DNA from: Paenibacillus caui
GTDB lineage: Bacteria > Bacillota > Bacilli > Paenibacillales > Paenibacillaceae
Reading direction: 5' to 3'
Length of the DNA stretch: 64,000 nt
Assembly (NCBI RefSeq): GCF_019904135.1
Contig: NZ_JAIOGQ010000014.1
Span: 1 to 64,000, forward strand
In this document: positions 26,434 to 35,883 of the stretch, one piece after another
Layout of the letters: each line of letters opens with the position of its first letter
Position numbering within the stretch: position 1 is the first letter of the stretch
The notes under the pieces: model-generated
Seen by the model: only the letters and a program-made list of their open reading frames with translations
What the model was told of the DNA's origin: nothing
The model's database searches: none
Position numbers and translations under genes: made by a program

Positions 26434-27051
26434 TTAGATAGACTCTTCCCAGCCCGTATCAATCAGATCCTTGTTGACTGCAATCGCATTGCCGAATTCC
26501 TTCAGCATTTGCTCCGTCAGTTTCCCGCTGCCGCGCCTTACGACGCGCACTTCAACTTTTTTCTTGCCCCATTCCTTGAATACCTGTTTTGTAGTCGAAA
26601 AATAAAGGTCAAGCTTTTTCCCTTTGATCGCGGAGCCTTTGTCCGCAACGACACCGTATCCATAGCCCGGTATATACAGAATTGTACCTAATGGAAATAC
26701 TTTCAGGTCAGCGGCAATCGTCGATACCGTATTTTTGTCGCGTCTTACCTTCACGCCGGAATAGGTAATTCCGTACTGAGGATGACCGAGACGTTTTCCT
26801 GTCGACTCAAACCCCGCCGTATAACCTGTTGCCACAACGGTTACTGTCTCGGGCTCCTTTTGCTTTCCTGCAACAGGCTGAGCCAGTTTGCCGGCATCGG
26901 GCCTAACCTTGCCGATCATATTGCCCGCTTTTCGAACCGCGGCGTCCCCTGTCGCCAATGCCGTATTCCCGCCTTGAGTGCCTAAATTTATAAACAATAC
27001 GGATAGAACAAACCCGATGGTAAATTTTCTCCAAAAATGAAAATAGCGCAT
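26434..27051 (-). CDS. 3D-domain protein (YocH-like/MltA-like cell wall enzyme)
   Basis: 205 residues from ATG 27051, which has GGGGGAGG six bases upstream. An N-terminal signal or anchor helix (about residues 6-28) leads to a linker and the C-terminal 3D domain: [20 protein letters not shown] and [19 protein letters not shown], where the three aspartates that name the domain are visible. Such domains form the lytic-transglycosylase-like core in Bacillus YocH and in Rpf-related proteins. Acts on peptidoglycan outside the membrane by family knowledge. Monocistronic, downstream of thrS. Confidence 0.85.
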   Translation of the reverse strand: MRYFHFWRKFTIGFVLSVLFINLGTQGGNTALATGDAAVRKAGNMIGKVRPDAGKLAQPVAGKQKEPETVTVVATGYTAGFESTGKRLGHPQYGITYSGVKVRRDKNTVSTIAADLKVFPLGTILYIPGYGYGVVADKGSAIKGKKLDLYFSTTKQVFKEWGKKKVEVRVVRRGSGKLTEQMLKEFGNAIAVNKDLIDTGWEESI

Positions 27052-27160
27052 GTGTAACCTCCCCCTTAGTCGAAGGGTGTCCACATGCGCCTTGATTTAT
27101 ACCTATTTCATAATAATCTGAAGAAATGGTCCAACTTCAAACCCGAAATCAGCTCCGGAA

Positions 27161-29098
27161 TCAGATCGCGTGAGTACGGATTTCTTCCTGCAGCAGAGCA
27201 ACCGTTTCGGCCAGCACTTTCGCGCCGATATCGCCTTCGCCGCGTTTGCGGATGGATACCGTTCCACCATTCTGCTCGTTCTCGCCGACGATCAGCATAT
27301 ATGGCACTTTTTCCAGCTGGCCTTCCCGGATCTTGTAACCGAGCTTCTCATTCCGTAGGTCCGCTTCAATGCGAATTCCGGCTTCCTGCAGCTTTTCGGC
27401 AACTTCACGGGCGTAGGCTTCGAATGCGCCGGATACCGGAATAATCTTCGCCTGAACGGGAGACAGCCACAGCGGGAGCGCCCCGGCAAAGTTCTCCAGC
27501 AGGAAGGCCGTCATACGCTCCATCGTACTGATAATGCCGCGGTGGATGACAACCGGACGGTGTTTCTGGCCGTCGTCGCCGACAAACTCCAGTTCAAAGC
27601 GCTGCGGCAGCAGGAAGTCAAGCTGGCAGGTCGACAAGGTTTCCTCCTTGCCCAACGCGGTGCGAATTTGCACATCCAGCTTCGGACCGTAGAATGCCGC
27701 TTCGCCTTCCGCTTCGAAGAACGGAATATCAAGCGCCTCAACAACCTCACGAAGCATTCGCTGAGACATTTCCCACATTTCATCATCCGGAAAATATTTT
27801 TCCGTATCCGCCGGATCGCGGTAGGACAAGCGGAAGCGGTAATCCTTGATGCCGAAATCGTTATAAACCTGCTGGATCAATTTGATGACCCGTGCGAATT
27901 CATCCTTAATCTGGTCAGGACGGCAGAAAATATGCGCGTCGTTAAGCGTCATGGCGCGAACACGGTGCAAACCGGTCAGTGCGCCTGACATTTCATAGCG
28001 GTGCATCATGCCGAGTTCGCCAATCCGGATCGGCAGATCCCGGTAGCTGCGCATTTCGCTTTTGTACACCATCATATGGTGAGGACAGTTCATTGGGCGG
28101 AGGACAAGCTCCTCGTTGTCCAGCACCATTTTCGGGAACATATCCTCCTGATAGTGCTCCCAGTGGCCGGAGGTCTTGTACAACTCCACATTGCCCATCA
28201 CCGGCGTATATACATGCTGATACCCGAGGCGTTCCTCCAGATCCACGATGTAACGCTCCAGCGTGCGGCGAAGCTTGGCGCCGTTAGGCAGCCAAATCGG
28301 CAGCCCCTGACCTACCAGATTCGAAAAAGTGAAGATTTTCAGCTCCTTGCCGAGCTTGCGGTGATCACGCTTCTTCGCTTCCTCAAGCAGATGCAAATGC
28401 TCGTCGAGCTGTCCCTTTTTCACGAAGGCTGTACCATAAATTCGCTGCAGCATCTTGTTCTTGCTGTTGCCGCGCCAGTAAGCGCCGGCTACGCTAAGCA
28501 GCTTGAATACCTTGATTTTGCCGGTTGACGGAACATGCGGTCCCCGGCACAAGTCGAAAAATTCGCCCTGGTCATAAATGGAAATGACGCTGTCTTCGGG
28601 AAGATCGCGGATCAGTTCAAGCTTGTACGGATCCCCAAGCTCCGTAAAGATCGCGAGCGCTTCTTCCCGGCTTACTTCACGCCTAGTAATCGGCAGGTTT
28701 TCGCCAACGATTCGCTCCATTTCCTTCTCAATCTTCTGCAGATCCTCCGGATTTAGCGGATGCTCAAGATCCATATCATAGTAGAAGCCGTCTTCAATGA
28801 CGGGACCGATCCCGAGCTTCACTTCCTTGCTTCCGAACAGACGCTTCACGGCCTGCGCCAGCAAATGCGCCGTACTGTGGCGCATCATTTCCAGCCCTTC
28901 CTTGGAGTCGAGGGTCAGCAGCTCCACCTGGGCTCCGTTTTCAAGCTTCGTGCCAACATCCACCGTGATTCCGTTCATTTTGCCGCCAACCGCATTTTTA
29001 CGAAGACCGCTGCTGATTGAAGCCGCTACATCTTCCAAAGTACTGCCGTCCGCATACTCTCTGACAGAGCCGTCCGGTAAAGAAATCGATACTGTCAT
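27161..29098 (-). CDS. thrS: Threonyl-tRNA synthetase
   Basis: 645 residues from ATG 29098 ([10 protein letters not shown]), preceded by GGAGG; the 25-residue upstream extension is rejected. Domains: TGS about 1-62, second additional (editing) domain with [11 protein letters not shown], class II catalytic core with motif 2 region [16 protein letters not shown], zinc ligands in MNCPHHM and later histidines, motif 3 [13 protein letters not shown], and an anticodon-binding domain ending in [19 protein letters not shown]. Expression is controlled by the T-box leader immediately upstream. Confidence 0.96.
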   Translation of the reverse strand: MTVSISLPDGSVREYADGSTLEDVAASISSGLRKNAVGGKMNGITVDVGTKLENGAQVELLTLDSKEGLEMMRHSTAHLLAQAVKRLFGSKEVKLGIGPVIEDGFYYDMDLEHPLNPEDLQKIEKEMERIVGENLPITRREVSREEALAIFTELGDPYKLELIRDLPEDSVISIYDQGEFFDLCRGPHVPSTGKIKVFKLLSVAGAYWRGNSKNKMLQRIYGTAFVKKGQLDEHLHLLEEAKKRDHRKLGKELKIFTFSNLVGQGLPIWLPNGAKLRRTLERYIVDLEERLGYQHVYTPVMGNVELYKTSGHWEHYQEDMFPKMVLDNEELVLRPMNCPHHMMVYKSEMRSYRDLPIRIGELGMMHRYEMSGALTGLHRVRAMTLNDAHIFCRPDQIKDEFARVIKLIQQVYNDFGIKDYRFRLSYRDPADTEKYFPDDEMWEMSQRMLREVVEALDIPFFEAEGEAAFYGPKLDVQIRTALGKEETLSTCQLDFLLPQRFELEFVGDDGQKHRPVVIHRGIISTMERMTAFLLENFAGALPLWLSPVQAKIIPVSGAFEAYAREVAEKLQEAGIRIEADLRNEKLGYKIREGQLEKVPYMLIVGENEQNGGTVSIRKRGEGDIGAKVLAETVALLQEEIRTHAI

Positions 29099-29154
29099 GT
29101 CTGTTTTCCTCCTAAGTCCTAAGTTTGAAGTGCTCCGGAAGCGGAAGACATAAC

Positions 29155-29462
29155 AAAAACACCCGCCCCGCAAAGGGACGAGTGTATTACCCGTGGTTCC
29201 ACCCTAATTCAGCTTTCGTTCCGGTTATCATAAACCCTGGAAACAGCAGCCCTCATTAAGCCATTTCATAACGGTAATGGTTCCGGCGGTTCTTACTTCA
29301 ATCCAATCCGGCGTTAATCTGGAAAGGTTGGTTCGGAGCCGCAGCTATAAAGGGGTAAACCAAACCGGAAGTCCGGAGGAAATTGCAGCCTTGTTTCCTC
29401 TCTCTGCTCGGCGCCAGCGTTTGGTTCATGTCTTCGTCCTCGCTGTTAGCTTTGAAATTCTG
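29155..29462 (-). promoter_or_regulatory. T-box riboswitch leader of thrS
   Basis: Minus-strand leader of about 300 bases. The T-box sequence AGGGTGGAACCACGGG is the complement of 29205-29190. Stem I can close with AACCAAAC/GTTTGGTT. ACU in the 3' arm of that stem is a candidate threonine specifier, tentative. The terminator ACACTCGTCCC/GGGGCGGGTGT plus TTTTTG is at 29188-29155. Uncharged tRNA-Thr is expected to stabilise the antiterminator. Confidence 0.92.
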
Positions 29463-29468
29463 ACAGTA

Positions 29469-29498
29469 ATTATAAACGGTCCGTCTTTCACCCGTCAA
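29469..29498 (-). promoter_or_regulatory. SigA promoter of the thrS leader
   Basis: On the minus strand, -35 TTGACG (29498-29493), 18-base spacer, -10 TATAAT (29474-29469), ten bases after the ytxC stop codon. Confidence 0.8.
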
Positions 29499-29508
29499 GC
29501 CCCAGCGG

Positions 29509-30381
29509 TCAATCGCTGCACAGCTGTGCGCGATCCCCGAAAATTTCCTGTATGGTAGCGATCATCCGAAGCTCCGGCTCCCGGGTGTGAATCATGATTT
29601 TTCCCGGGGAAAGCGAGATGAGTGAACTGACGACGGCATCCTCCATCTGCAGCTCTTGATCCTCCATCGTTATCGTAATTCCTGTAAACTCGGGAAGCGG
29701 CTGAACGGGCAGCATTTTTTCATCAAGAAACTCGAATTCGGTACCCTTGATATGGTTCAGATGAATTAAAGGGATCCGTGTATCCTGAAACTGAACAAAG
29801 TACTTCAAAAGTTCAATAAATTCCTCGTACTGTTTGTCCAGTAAATACTCATCAACAGCCAGATCCAGCGCGTCTTTGAGTTCCTCCATGAAGCCCGGCA
29901 TTCGGAAAGAAATCCAGCCGTCTATATCGATTACAGAGGAAGTCTGCAAATAATCATGAAATGAGCTGTAAATTTCCGCAATTCGCCGCTCACGGCTTCT
30001 CTTGTGAACCTCGTAATCAGACCATCCGTCAAGAATCTGAACGGCCAGCTTTACGATTGCCGGAACGTCCTCATGATTGTATAGCGAGTAATATTTGTAC
30101 AATAGCCTGCGAAGCAGAAACGGCTCTTTCTTCTCAATCACATGCTCTGTAATCATTTCCGCTGCTTTTGTTTTAAGTCCTTTCAACGTTCTGGATGACA
30201 GTGGCGTAGAACCTTCGTTTTCACATATCACGGTTACCCGGCCAGGCTCGTAAGCAAAACGATAATCAGCGCCGGCGCTTCGGCTGTGATTCAAGCCGAT
30301 GGCGCTTTCTCTGAACGCTTCGCAGAAATCCTCTGCAGCCTGCCGGGAATCCACCGATGTTGTAATGGTAAACAGCTGCAT
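29509..30381 (-). CDS. ytxC: Sporulation-related protein YtxC
   Basis: 290 residues from ATG 30381 (MQLFTITT), with AAGGGG upstream; the 57 extra residues of the longer frame are rejected. It matches the YtxC family found next to thrS in Bacillus and Paenibacillus. The middle contains KEPFLLRRLLYKYYSLY and an acidic C-terminal half without motifs of known catalysis. No membrane segment is seen. The family is linked to sporulation but has no defined biochemical role. Gene order ytxC-thrS is conserved, which supports the call. Confidence 0.8.
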   Translation of the reverse strand: MQLFTITTSVDSRQAAEDFCEAFRESAIGLNHSRSAGADYRFAYEPGRVTVICENEGSTPLSSRTLKGLKTKAAEMITEHVIEKKEPFLLRRLLYKYYSLYNHEDVPAIVKLAVQILDGWSDYEVHKRSRERRIAEIYSSFHDYLQTSSVIDIDGWISFRMPGFMEELKDALDLAVDEYLLDKQYEEFIELLKYFVQFQDTRIPLIHLNHIKGTEFEFLDEKMLPVQPLPEFTGITITMEDQELQMEDAVVSSLISLSPGKIMIHTREPELRMIATIQEIFGDRAQLCSD

Positions 30382-30498
30382 CTTATCGCCCCTTCCACTA
30401 ATCCTCCTGAAAAGTATATGGTTCAAAGGGAGCATGTATACGAAAACGGGACCTTGTAATGGCTGGAAGGCAGCCGTTCTTTTCAACAAAAAACGTAT

Positions 30499-30550
30499 AA
30501 AAAAGCCGGTTCTCCTATACCTTGGCAAGGGAAAGGGAACCGGCTTTTTC
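30499..30550 (-). terminator. Terminator of mqnC
   Basis: AAAAGCCGGTTC and GAACCGGCTTTTT form a 12-bp stem around a 24-base loop, followed by TTTTTTATA on the minus strand. Confidence 0.85.
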
Positions 30551-30579
30551 ATTGAGGGCTGTTCGTTTGATGGATGGGA

Positions 30580-31716
30580 TTAGTTCTGCATGACAAAATC
30601 ATGTTCAATCGTCATATTTTCATCGAACACGCGCAAAATTTCATATTTCGTATTCCGCTGGGCCGGAATTTTTCCTGCCGAACGGATAATGGACAAAATC
30701 GATTCAATGTTGACCTTGTGGGTAGCCCCGGCCGATGAAACGACGTTCTCTTCAATCATCGTGCTTCCGAAGTCATCGCATCCGTATTGCAAAGACAAAC
30801 GGCCGATTTCCGGTCCCATCGTGACCCAGGACGATTGAAAATGCTTGATATTGTCCAGTACGATCCGGCTGATCGCTACGGTCTTCAGGTATTCTTCAGG
30901 CGTCTGGCGTTCCAGCTTCAGATTCGTGTTGTCCGGTTGGAAAGTCCACGGGATAAAGGCCAGGAAGCCTTCGGAATCAAAGCCGCTTTGAATGCATTCA
31001 TCCTGAGCATCCCGAACGCGCATCAGGTGCAGCGCACGTTCTTCCATCGACTCCCCGAGGCCGATAACCATTGTCGCCGTCGTATTCATGCCGATACGGT
31101 GCGCGGTCTTCATCACATCCATCCAGTCCGTCCAGGAGCCTTTAAGACGGCTAATCTTGCGCCGCGTACGGTCATCCAGTATTTCCGCTCCGCCTCCGGG
31201 CAGGGAATCGAGGCCAGCTTCGTGAATTTGGCGCACAACCTCCTCGAGCGGCAGGCCGTCCGACACAACCTTCATTTTCTGAATTTCGGCCGGTGAAAAT
31301 GAATGCATCGTGATGCCCGGGAATCTCTTCTTAATATTTCGCAGCAAGTCCGTGTAATAACTGAACGGCAGGTTCGGATTCGTACCGCCCTGCATCAGGA
31401 TTTCCGTTCCGCCTACATCGATCGTTTCCTGTATTTTCTGGAAAATAACCTCATCCGGAAGCACATAGCCTTCTTCGGAGCCGGGTCTGCGATAGAATGC
31501 GCAAAAACGGCAATACACGTCACAAACGTTCGTATAATTGATGTTGCGTCCTATGACAAAAGTGGTAATCGGGTCAGGATATCGTCTTTCCATTAATATG
31601 TTAGCGGCATGCCCCAATTTCTCCACTTCATTCGATTCGAATAAAACGACCGCTTCATCAAGGTTTACCCGTTCTCCGCGCAGCGCCTTATCAAGTATTG
31701 AATCAATAGCTACCAC
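30580..31716 (-). CDS. mqnC: Cyclic dehypoxanthinyl futalosine synthase
   Basis: Radical SAM enzyme of the futalosine route to menaquinone, cyclising dehypoxanthine futalosine. 378 residues. The cluster motif CDVYCRFC (C65, C69, C72) is followed by the MqnC pattern GGTEILMQGGTNP, MHSFSPAEI and GLDSLPGGGAEIL. GTG start with AAGGAGG eight bases upstream. No other mqn gene is near, so the rest of the pathway must be elsewhere; Bacillus subtilis uses the classical Men route. MqnE is a paralogue, but the GGT-EILMQGG and PGGGAEIL motifs favour MqnC. Confidence 0.88.
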   Translation of the reverse strand: MVAIDSILDKALRGERVNLDEAVVLFESNEVEKLGHAANILMERRYPDPITTFVIGRNINYTNVCDVYCRFCAFYRRPGSEEGYVLPDEVIFQKIQETIDVGGTEILMQGGTNPNLPFSYYTDLLRNIKKRFPGITMHSFSPAEIQKMKVVSDGLPLEEVVRQIHEAGLDSLPGGGAEILDDRTRRKISRLKGSWTDWMDVMKTAHRIGMNTTATMVIGLGESMEERALHLMRVRDAQDECIQSGFDSEGFLAFIPWTFQPDNTNLKLERQTPEEYLKTVAISRIVLDNIKHFQSSWVTMGPEIGRLSLQYGCDDFGSTMIEENVVSSAGATHKVNIESILSIIRSAGKIPAQRNTKYEILRVFDENMTIEHDFVMQN

Positions 31717-31811
31717 GAAAGCAGCCTCCTTCCGTCCCTTAAGCTTTATATCTCATTTAATGAATAAATAATTAAATATCAAACCTTAATCAATCGTAAC
31801 ATACTCCATAT

Positions 31812-31843
31812 AAGAAAAGAAGCACCCGAAGGCTCGGATGCTT
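31812..31843 (-). terminator. Terminator of the metA-metI-metC operon
   Basis: On the minus strand AAGCATCCGA/TCGGGTGCTT with a 4-base loop, followed by CTTTTCTT. Confidence 0.8.
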
Positions 31844-31884
31844 AAAATTTGTGAAAATCGTTTCATTGGATGGAACGGTAGCTT

Positions 31885-33078
31885 TCAGACCGGATTTTGC
31901 TCCAGCGCCTGCTGCAGATCGGCGATCAGATCTTCAATATTTTCAAGTCCGACCGAGAAGCGCAGCAGTCCGTCCGTTATGCCGCGCTCCCGTCTCACCT
32001 CAGCAGGCATGGAAGCGTGGGACATCATGGCCGGATAGGACAGGATGCTCTCCACCGCGCCCAGGCTTACCGCCACAAGCGGCAGCTTCACGGCGTTCAG
32101 CACCCGCTTCGCCCGTTCTCCGGAGCCGGCATCGAAGGATATGACGGCACCGTATCCGCTGGATTGCCGCTCCTGAATTTCACGGCCGGGGTGGCCTTCA
32201 AGGCCGGGATAATAAACGGCTTCGATATCCGGCCGACCGCTCAGCCAGTCCGCCAGCTTGCGCGCGCTGATTTCGCTGTGCGCCATCCGCGCCGACAGCG
32301 TCTTTATGCCGCGCATCAGCAGCCAGGAATCCTGTACGCCCAGCACGCTGCCGAGGCCGTTCTGCAAATATTTGATTTTGCGTCCGAGCTCCTCGTTCGC
32401 CGTGACGGCAAGTCCTGCGAGTACATCGCTGTGGCCGCCCAAAAACTTGGTCGCGCTGTGCAAAACGATGTCTACCCCCAGCTCAATAGGACGCTGATAA
32501 TAAGGCGTCATAAACGTATTGTCCACCATGCTGAGCAGCCCCTGCTCCTTGCCCCAGGCGGCAAGAGCGGCAATATCCGTAATTTTGAGCGTAGGATTCG
32601 AAGGAGTCTCCATATAAATCCCCTTCGTGTTCGGTCTTAGCGCCGATTTGACCTCTTCGATCCGGGTCATGTCCACGAAGGAGGCGTCGATTCCGAGACG
32701 ATTCAGAATACCGGTAAGCAGGCGGTAAGTCCCTCCGTACACATCTTCCGTTACGATCAAATGATCGCCGGAGGAGAACATCATGAACGCCGCCGAGATG
32801 GCGGCCATTCCGCTTGGAAATGCAAAGCCGTTCGTCCCTCCTTCCAGCAGGGCTATATAGTCCTCGAGCGCCTGCCGCGTCGGATTTCCGGAACGGCTGT
32901 AATCGTGCTGAGGCGGATTGAAGATATCTTCATGATGGAAGGTTGACGCTTGATAAATCGGCACGCTGGAAGCGCCCGTCGCAGCGTCTACCTCCGCACC
33001 GAAATGCAGCAGCTTGGTATCGAAGTTGAGGGCTTGTTGTTCTTTATGCTTCTGATCCGTATTAATTACGCTGCTCAT
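31885..33078 (-). CDS. metC: Cystathionine beta-lyase (Cys/Met metabolism PLP enzyme)
   Basis: 397 residues. PLP lysine in HSATKFLGGHSDVLAG; cofactor contacts in YSRSGNPTRQALE and MVDNTFMTPYYQRP. It belongs to the gamma-family shared by cystathionine beta-lyase, gamma-lyase and gamma-synthase. Placement as the last gene after a second paralogue matches the Bacillus metIC pair, where this member cleaves cystathionine to homocysteine. Its start overlaps the upstream stop by four bases (ATGA). Exact specificity cannot be set from sequence alone. Confidence 0.85.
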   Translation of the reverse strand: MSSVINTDQKHKEQQALNFDTKLLHFGAEVDAATGASSVPIYQASTFHHEDIFNPPQHDYSRSGNPTRQALEDYIALLEGGTNGFAFPSGMAAISAAFMMFSSGDHLIVTEDVYGGTYRLLTGILNRLGIDASFVDMTRIEEVKSALRPNTKGIYMETPSNPTLKITDIAALAAWGKEQGLLSMVDNTFMTPYYQRPIELGVDIVLHSATKFLGGHSDVLAGLAVTANEELGRKIKYLQNGLGSVLGVQDSWLLMRGIKTLSARMAHSEISARKLADWLSGRPDIEAVYYPGLEGHPGREIQERQSSGYGAVISFDAGSGERAKRVLNAVKLPLVAVSLGAVESILSYPAMMSHASMPAEVRRERGITDGLLRFSVGLENIEDLIADLQQALEQNPV

Positions 33079-34259
33079 CGGCTCTGACCTCCTTCAACCT
33101 CAAGTCGTGCTGCTTCCAGCGCCTGCGCCAGATCCGCAATCAAATCGTCCGGATGCTCGATGCCAACGGAGAAACGAAGGAGACGGTCATCCACTCCGAC
33201 AGCTTCCCTGATTTCCGCTGGAATATCGGCATGCGTCTGGATAGCGGGATAAGTCATCAGCGATTCGACTCCACCCAGGCTTTCGGCAAAGGCGATCAAT
33301 TCAAGACTGCGCAGAATCGGCTCTACATAGCGGGCGTCCGTCACTTTGAATGAGAATATGCCGGTATTCCCCGATGATTGCCGGTTTTGAATGTCATGGC
33401 CCGGATGATCCGGTAGCCCCGGGTAAAATACTTCGGCTACTTGCGGATGCTCGCGTAAATAGCTCGCGAGTGCAAGAGCGTTGCTTTGATGGCGCTCCAT
33501 CCGAAGCGCCAGCGTCTTCATTCCCTTCATCAGCTGGTAGCTGTCTGTCGGGCTAAGCACGGCGCCGATCGAATTGTGCAGAAATCCAACTTCTTCCGAA
33601 AGCTTGGCTCCCTTGGTTACAATCAAACCCGCCAGCACATCGTTATGACCGCCGAGGTACTTGGTGGCGCTGTGTACGACAATATCCGCTCCAAGCTCCA
33701 AAGGCCGCTGGAAATACGGCGAAAGCAGCGTATTGTCTACAATGGTCAGCAGACCGTGCTTCTTGCCCCATGTACAGACAGCACTGATATCCGTCACCAT
33801 CATGAGCGGATTGGTCGGCGTTTCGATGACAACTGCCTTGGTCTCCGGACGGCGCGAGGCTTCAAGCGCATCGAGATCGTTGGTATCGACATAAGAAGCC
33901 GTAATGCCGTAACGGGACAAAATCCGCTCCAGCAAGCGGTATGTACCGCCGTAAAGATCAAGCGACACAATCAGATGGTCCCCGCTGCTGAACAGCGTGA
34001 AAACCGTTTGAAGCGCAGCCATGCCCGAGCTGCAGGCAAATCCAGCGTCCCCGGATTCCAGCTCTGCCGCCGCTTGTTCAAGAACCGAACGGGTCGGACT
34101 TTTTGTGCGCGCATAATCGAAGCCGGTGCTTTGGCCAAGGCGCGGGTGTCTGAACGCCGTTGCCTGATAAATAGGGTAATTCACAGAGCCCGTAACCGGT
34201 TCGTGAATGGATCCGATCTGTGCCAGTCTGCTTTCAATGCGAAGTTTTTTGTCAGTCAT
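33075..34259 (-). CDS. metI: Cystathionine gamma-synthase / O-acetylhomoserine thiolyase
   Basis: 394 residues, homologous to the next gene. PLP lysine in HSATKYLGGHNDVLAG, plus DYARTKSPTRSVLE and IVDNTLLSPYFQRP. In the Bacillus metIC arrangement this member condenses acetylhomoserine with cysteine or sulfide. The preceding metA makes an acetylated homoserine (see that entry), which fits. 16 bases separate it from metA. AAGGAGATGG precedes the ATG. Whole operon under the S-box. Confidence 0.85.
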   Translation of the reverse strand: MTDKKLRIESRLAQIGSIHEPVTGSVNYPIYQATAFRHPRLGQSTGFDYARTKSPTRSVLEQAAAELESGDAGFACSSGMAALQTVFTLFSSGDHLIVSLDLYGGTYRLLERILSRYGITASYVDTNDLDALEASRRPETKAVVIETPTNPLMMVTDISAVCTWGKKHGLLTIVDNTLLSPYFQRPLELGADIVVHSATKYLGGHNDVLAGLIVTKGAKLSEEVGFLHNSIGAVLSPTDSYQLMKGMKTLALRMERHQSNALALASYLREHPQVAEVFYPGLPDHPGHDIQNRQSSGNTGIFSFKVTDARYVEPILRSLELIAFAESLGGVESLMTYPAIQTHADIPAEIREAVGVDDRLLRFSVGIEHPDDLIADLAQALEAARLEVEGGQSR

Positions 34260-34275
34260 GATTTCCCCATCTCCT

Positions 34276-35211
34276 TTATATTTGGTAGCAGAAGCTCAAT
34301 TCGGAATCTATATCGTAAGGCGTTTCCTGGTACACATAGTAATTCAGCCAATTGGAAAATAATAAGTTTGCGTGCGCCCGCCATGAAGACAGTGGAGTAC
34401 GCGAAGGATCGTCTTTCGGAAAATAATTCTCCGGCAGCGGCATATCGATTCCCTTGGCTACATCGCGCTCATACTCCCATTTCAGAGACAGCGGATCATA
34501 TTCGGGATGGCCCGTCACGAAAATTTGCTTGCCATCCCGGGTAGCCACGAGGTAAATGCCCGCATCTTCCGATTCCGATAAAATGTCCAGCGAAGGCTCC
34601 TTCTCGATATCTTCCTTCCGGACCTCGGTATGCCGGGAATGCGGCACAAGATACTGTTCGTCAAAGCCGCGAAGCAGCTTCGTATTCGGAATATTGACAC
34701 TGTGCGAAAAGATACCGAAGCATTTGCTGAGAAGCGCGACTTTCGGAATGCCGAAATGGTAATACAGTCCGGCCTGGGAAGCCCAGCAAATATGCATCGT
34801 TGAAGTGACATGGGTTTTGGTCCATTCGAATATCTGCTTGATTTCATCCCAGTAGGTCACTTCTTCGTACTCAAGCTGCTCAACAGGAGCACCCGTTATA
34901 ATCATCCCGTCAAAACGAAGATGCTTGATCTCGTCAAATGTTTTGTAGAACTGCTCCAAATGATCGGCCGACGTATTTTTGGAAGTATGGGAGCTAGGAT
35001 GCAGCAGCACAAATTCCACTTGAAGCGGAGTATTCGCAAGCAGACGGAGAATCTGTTCTTCGGTCGTCTCTTTGGTCGGCATCAGATTGAGAATGGCGAT
35101 CCTGAGCGGACGGATATCCTGCTTAAAAGCCTGGCTTTCATCCATGACGAAGATGTTCTCATTTACAAGCACTTCTTTGGCCGGCAAATAATCGGGAATT
35201 TTGATTGGCAA
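34276..35211 (-). CDS. metA: Homoserine O-acetyltransferase (MetA family)
   Basis: 311 residues from TTG 35211 ([10 protein letters not shown]), with GGAGG seven bases upstream. With this start the nucleophile is C142 (HICWASQAG) and residue 111 is glutamate ([13 protein letters not shown]). Both positions agree with the family numbering. Glu111 is the residue shown for Bacillus cereus MetA to select acetyl-CoA, while enzymes using succinyl-CoA have glycine there. The usual label homoserine O-succinyltransferase is therefore probably wrong for this protein. First gene of the metA-metI-metC operon, under a SAM-I riboswitch. Confidence 0.92.
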   Translation of the reverse strand: MPIKIPDYLPAKEVLVNENIFVMDESQAFKQDIRPLRIAILNLMPTKETTEEQILRLLANTPLQVEFVLLHPSSHTSKNTSADHLEQFYKTFDEIKHLRFDGMIITGAPVEQLEYEEVTYWDEIKQIFEWTKTHVTSTMHICWASQAGLYYHFGIPKVALLSKCFGIFSHSVNIPNTKLLRGFDEQYLVPHSRHTEVRKEDIEKEPSLDILSESEDAGIYLVATRDGKQIFVTGHPEYDPLSLKWEYERDVAKGIDMPLPENYFPKDDPSRTPLSSWRAHANLLFSNWLNYYVYQETPYDIDSELSFCYQI

Positions 35212-35268
35212 TGATGTTCCTCCTTTGATCATATGAGCGGTAATCCTATGACAGAAAGACGAGCGCCT

Positions 35269-35450
35269 AAAGCAAATAGACCTTTCTCCAGCTTGAGAAA
35301 GGTCATATCGTTCACTTGTACGCGCCTCTCTCATCTCTCAGACACTTTAAGAACGCCTGTCTTAAAGTTCCGCAAGAATTAGCACCGTGCGATCGCTCGC
35401 CGGTTGCCGGGTTTCATCGGGCCAGTCCCTCCACCTGCTCTTGATAAGAT
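35269..35450 (-). promoter_or_regulatory. SAM-I (S-box) riboswitch of the met operon
   Basis: Read on the minus strand from 35450: TTATCAAGAG, GGAGGGACTGGCCC, ATGAAACCCGGCAACC, GGTGCTAATTC and TCTGAGAGATGAGAG, the canonical S-box core. The expression platform is the terminator GACCTTTCTC/GAGAAAGGTC (35304-35295 and 35288-35279) plus TATTTGCTTT. SAM binding should cause termination before metA. Confidence 0.96.
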
Positions 35451-35503
35451 TTCGCCTTATGCAATTTTTATTAATTCATGAAAATGTAACATTCCATGCA
35501 ATA

Positions 35504-35532
35504 ACTTTATAGCATGGGCCGCCTTTCGTCAA
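35504..35532 (-). promoter_or_regulatory. Probable promoter of the S-box/met operon
   Basis: On the minus strand -35 TTGACG (35532-35527), 17-base spacer, -10 TAAAGT (35509-35504); TATAAA is an alternative -10 with a 15-base spacer. Confidence 0.55.
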
Positions 35533-35624
35533 GCGGAATATAATGCTTTATTTTGTATGTATCCGGCACCTTTCAGGGACGATTTCCATATGCTGCTCTA
35601 GACCGTTTTAGTATAGACTTATGC

Positions 35625-35654
35625 TTGAAAATAATCATATCGCAGCGTTATACT
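35625..35654 (+). promoter_or_regulatory. SigA promoter of the corA leader
   Basis: -35 TTGAAA (35625-35630), 18-base spacer, -10 TATACT (35649-35654). A start near 35661 would give a leader of about 220 bases before corA. Confidence 0.7.
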
Positions 35655-35698
35655 AGACAGGTGTTAAAAGCCTAAAAGAAAAAAGAGGTGAACTGGAA

Positions 35699-35818
35699 AT
35701 GGAAGGCGACCCTAGTCCGCAGAGCAAATCCCCAAGGGCAAACACAACCGCACAGGAAAGTCATCAGCAGAATGCTCACGGAAGTAGGGGATTCTTTCGT
35801 TTTCCGGCGTTTTATTAA
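35699..35818 (+). CDS. corA leader peptide, 39 aa, MgtL-like start
   Basis: ATG at 35699 has AGAGGTG eight bases upstream and starts about 38 bases after the predicted transcript start. The frame encodes MEGDPSPQSKSPR at the N-terminus and GFFRFPAFY at the C-terminus. The acidic, proline-alternating opening closely resembles enterobacterial MgtL (MEPDPTPLP), where such residues destabilise ribosomes at low Mg2+ and so raise expression of the downstream Mg2+ transporter. Here the downstream gene is corA, 65 bases after the stop. The frame covers one arm of a long-range pairing. Translation and function are inferred; no homologue search was possible. Confidence 0.6.
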   Translation: MEGDPSPQSKSPRANTTAQESHQQNAHGSRGFFRFPAFY

Positions 35819-35874
35819 GCATGCATTCATGGCCGGCCGCTGATTCTCTCTCCTGTGCAAGACATACAAAGGAG
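35751..35874 (+). promoter_or_regulatory. Competing RNA pairings in the corA leader
   Basis: CACAGGA (35751-35757), inside the leader ORF, is perfectly complementary to TCCTGTG (35851-35857); extension to ten bases has one mismatch. The same downstream arm, as CTCCT (35850-35854), can instead pair with AGGAG (35870-35874), the corA ribosome site. The two pairings exclude each other. A third stem, AATCCCC/GGGGATT (35727-35733, 35787-35793), also lies in the ORF. This would let leader translation decide access to the corA ribosome site. Confidence 0.5.
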
Positions 35875-35883
35875 TGAAATCAG

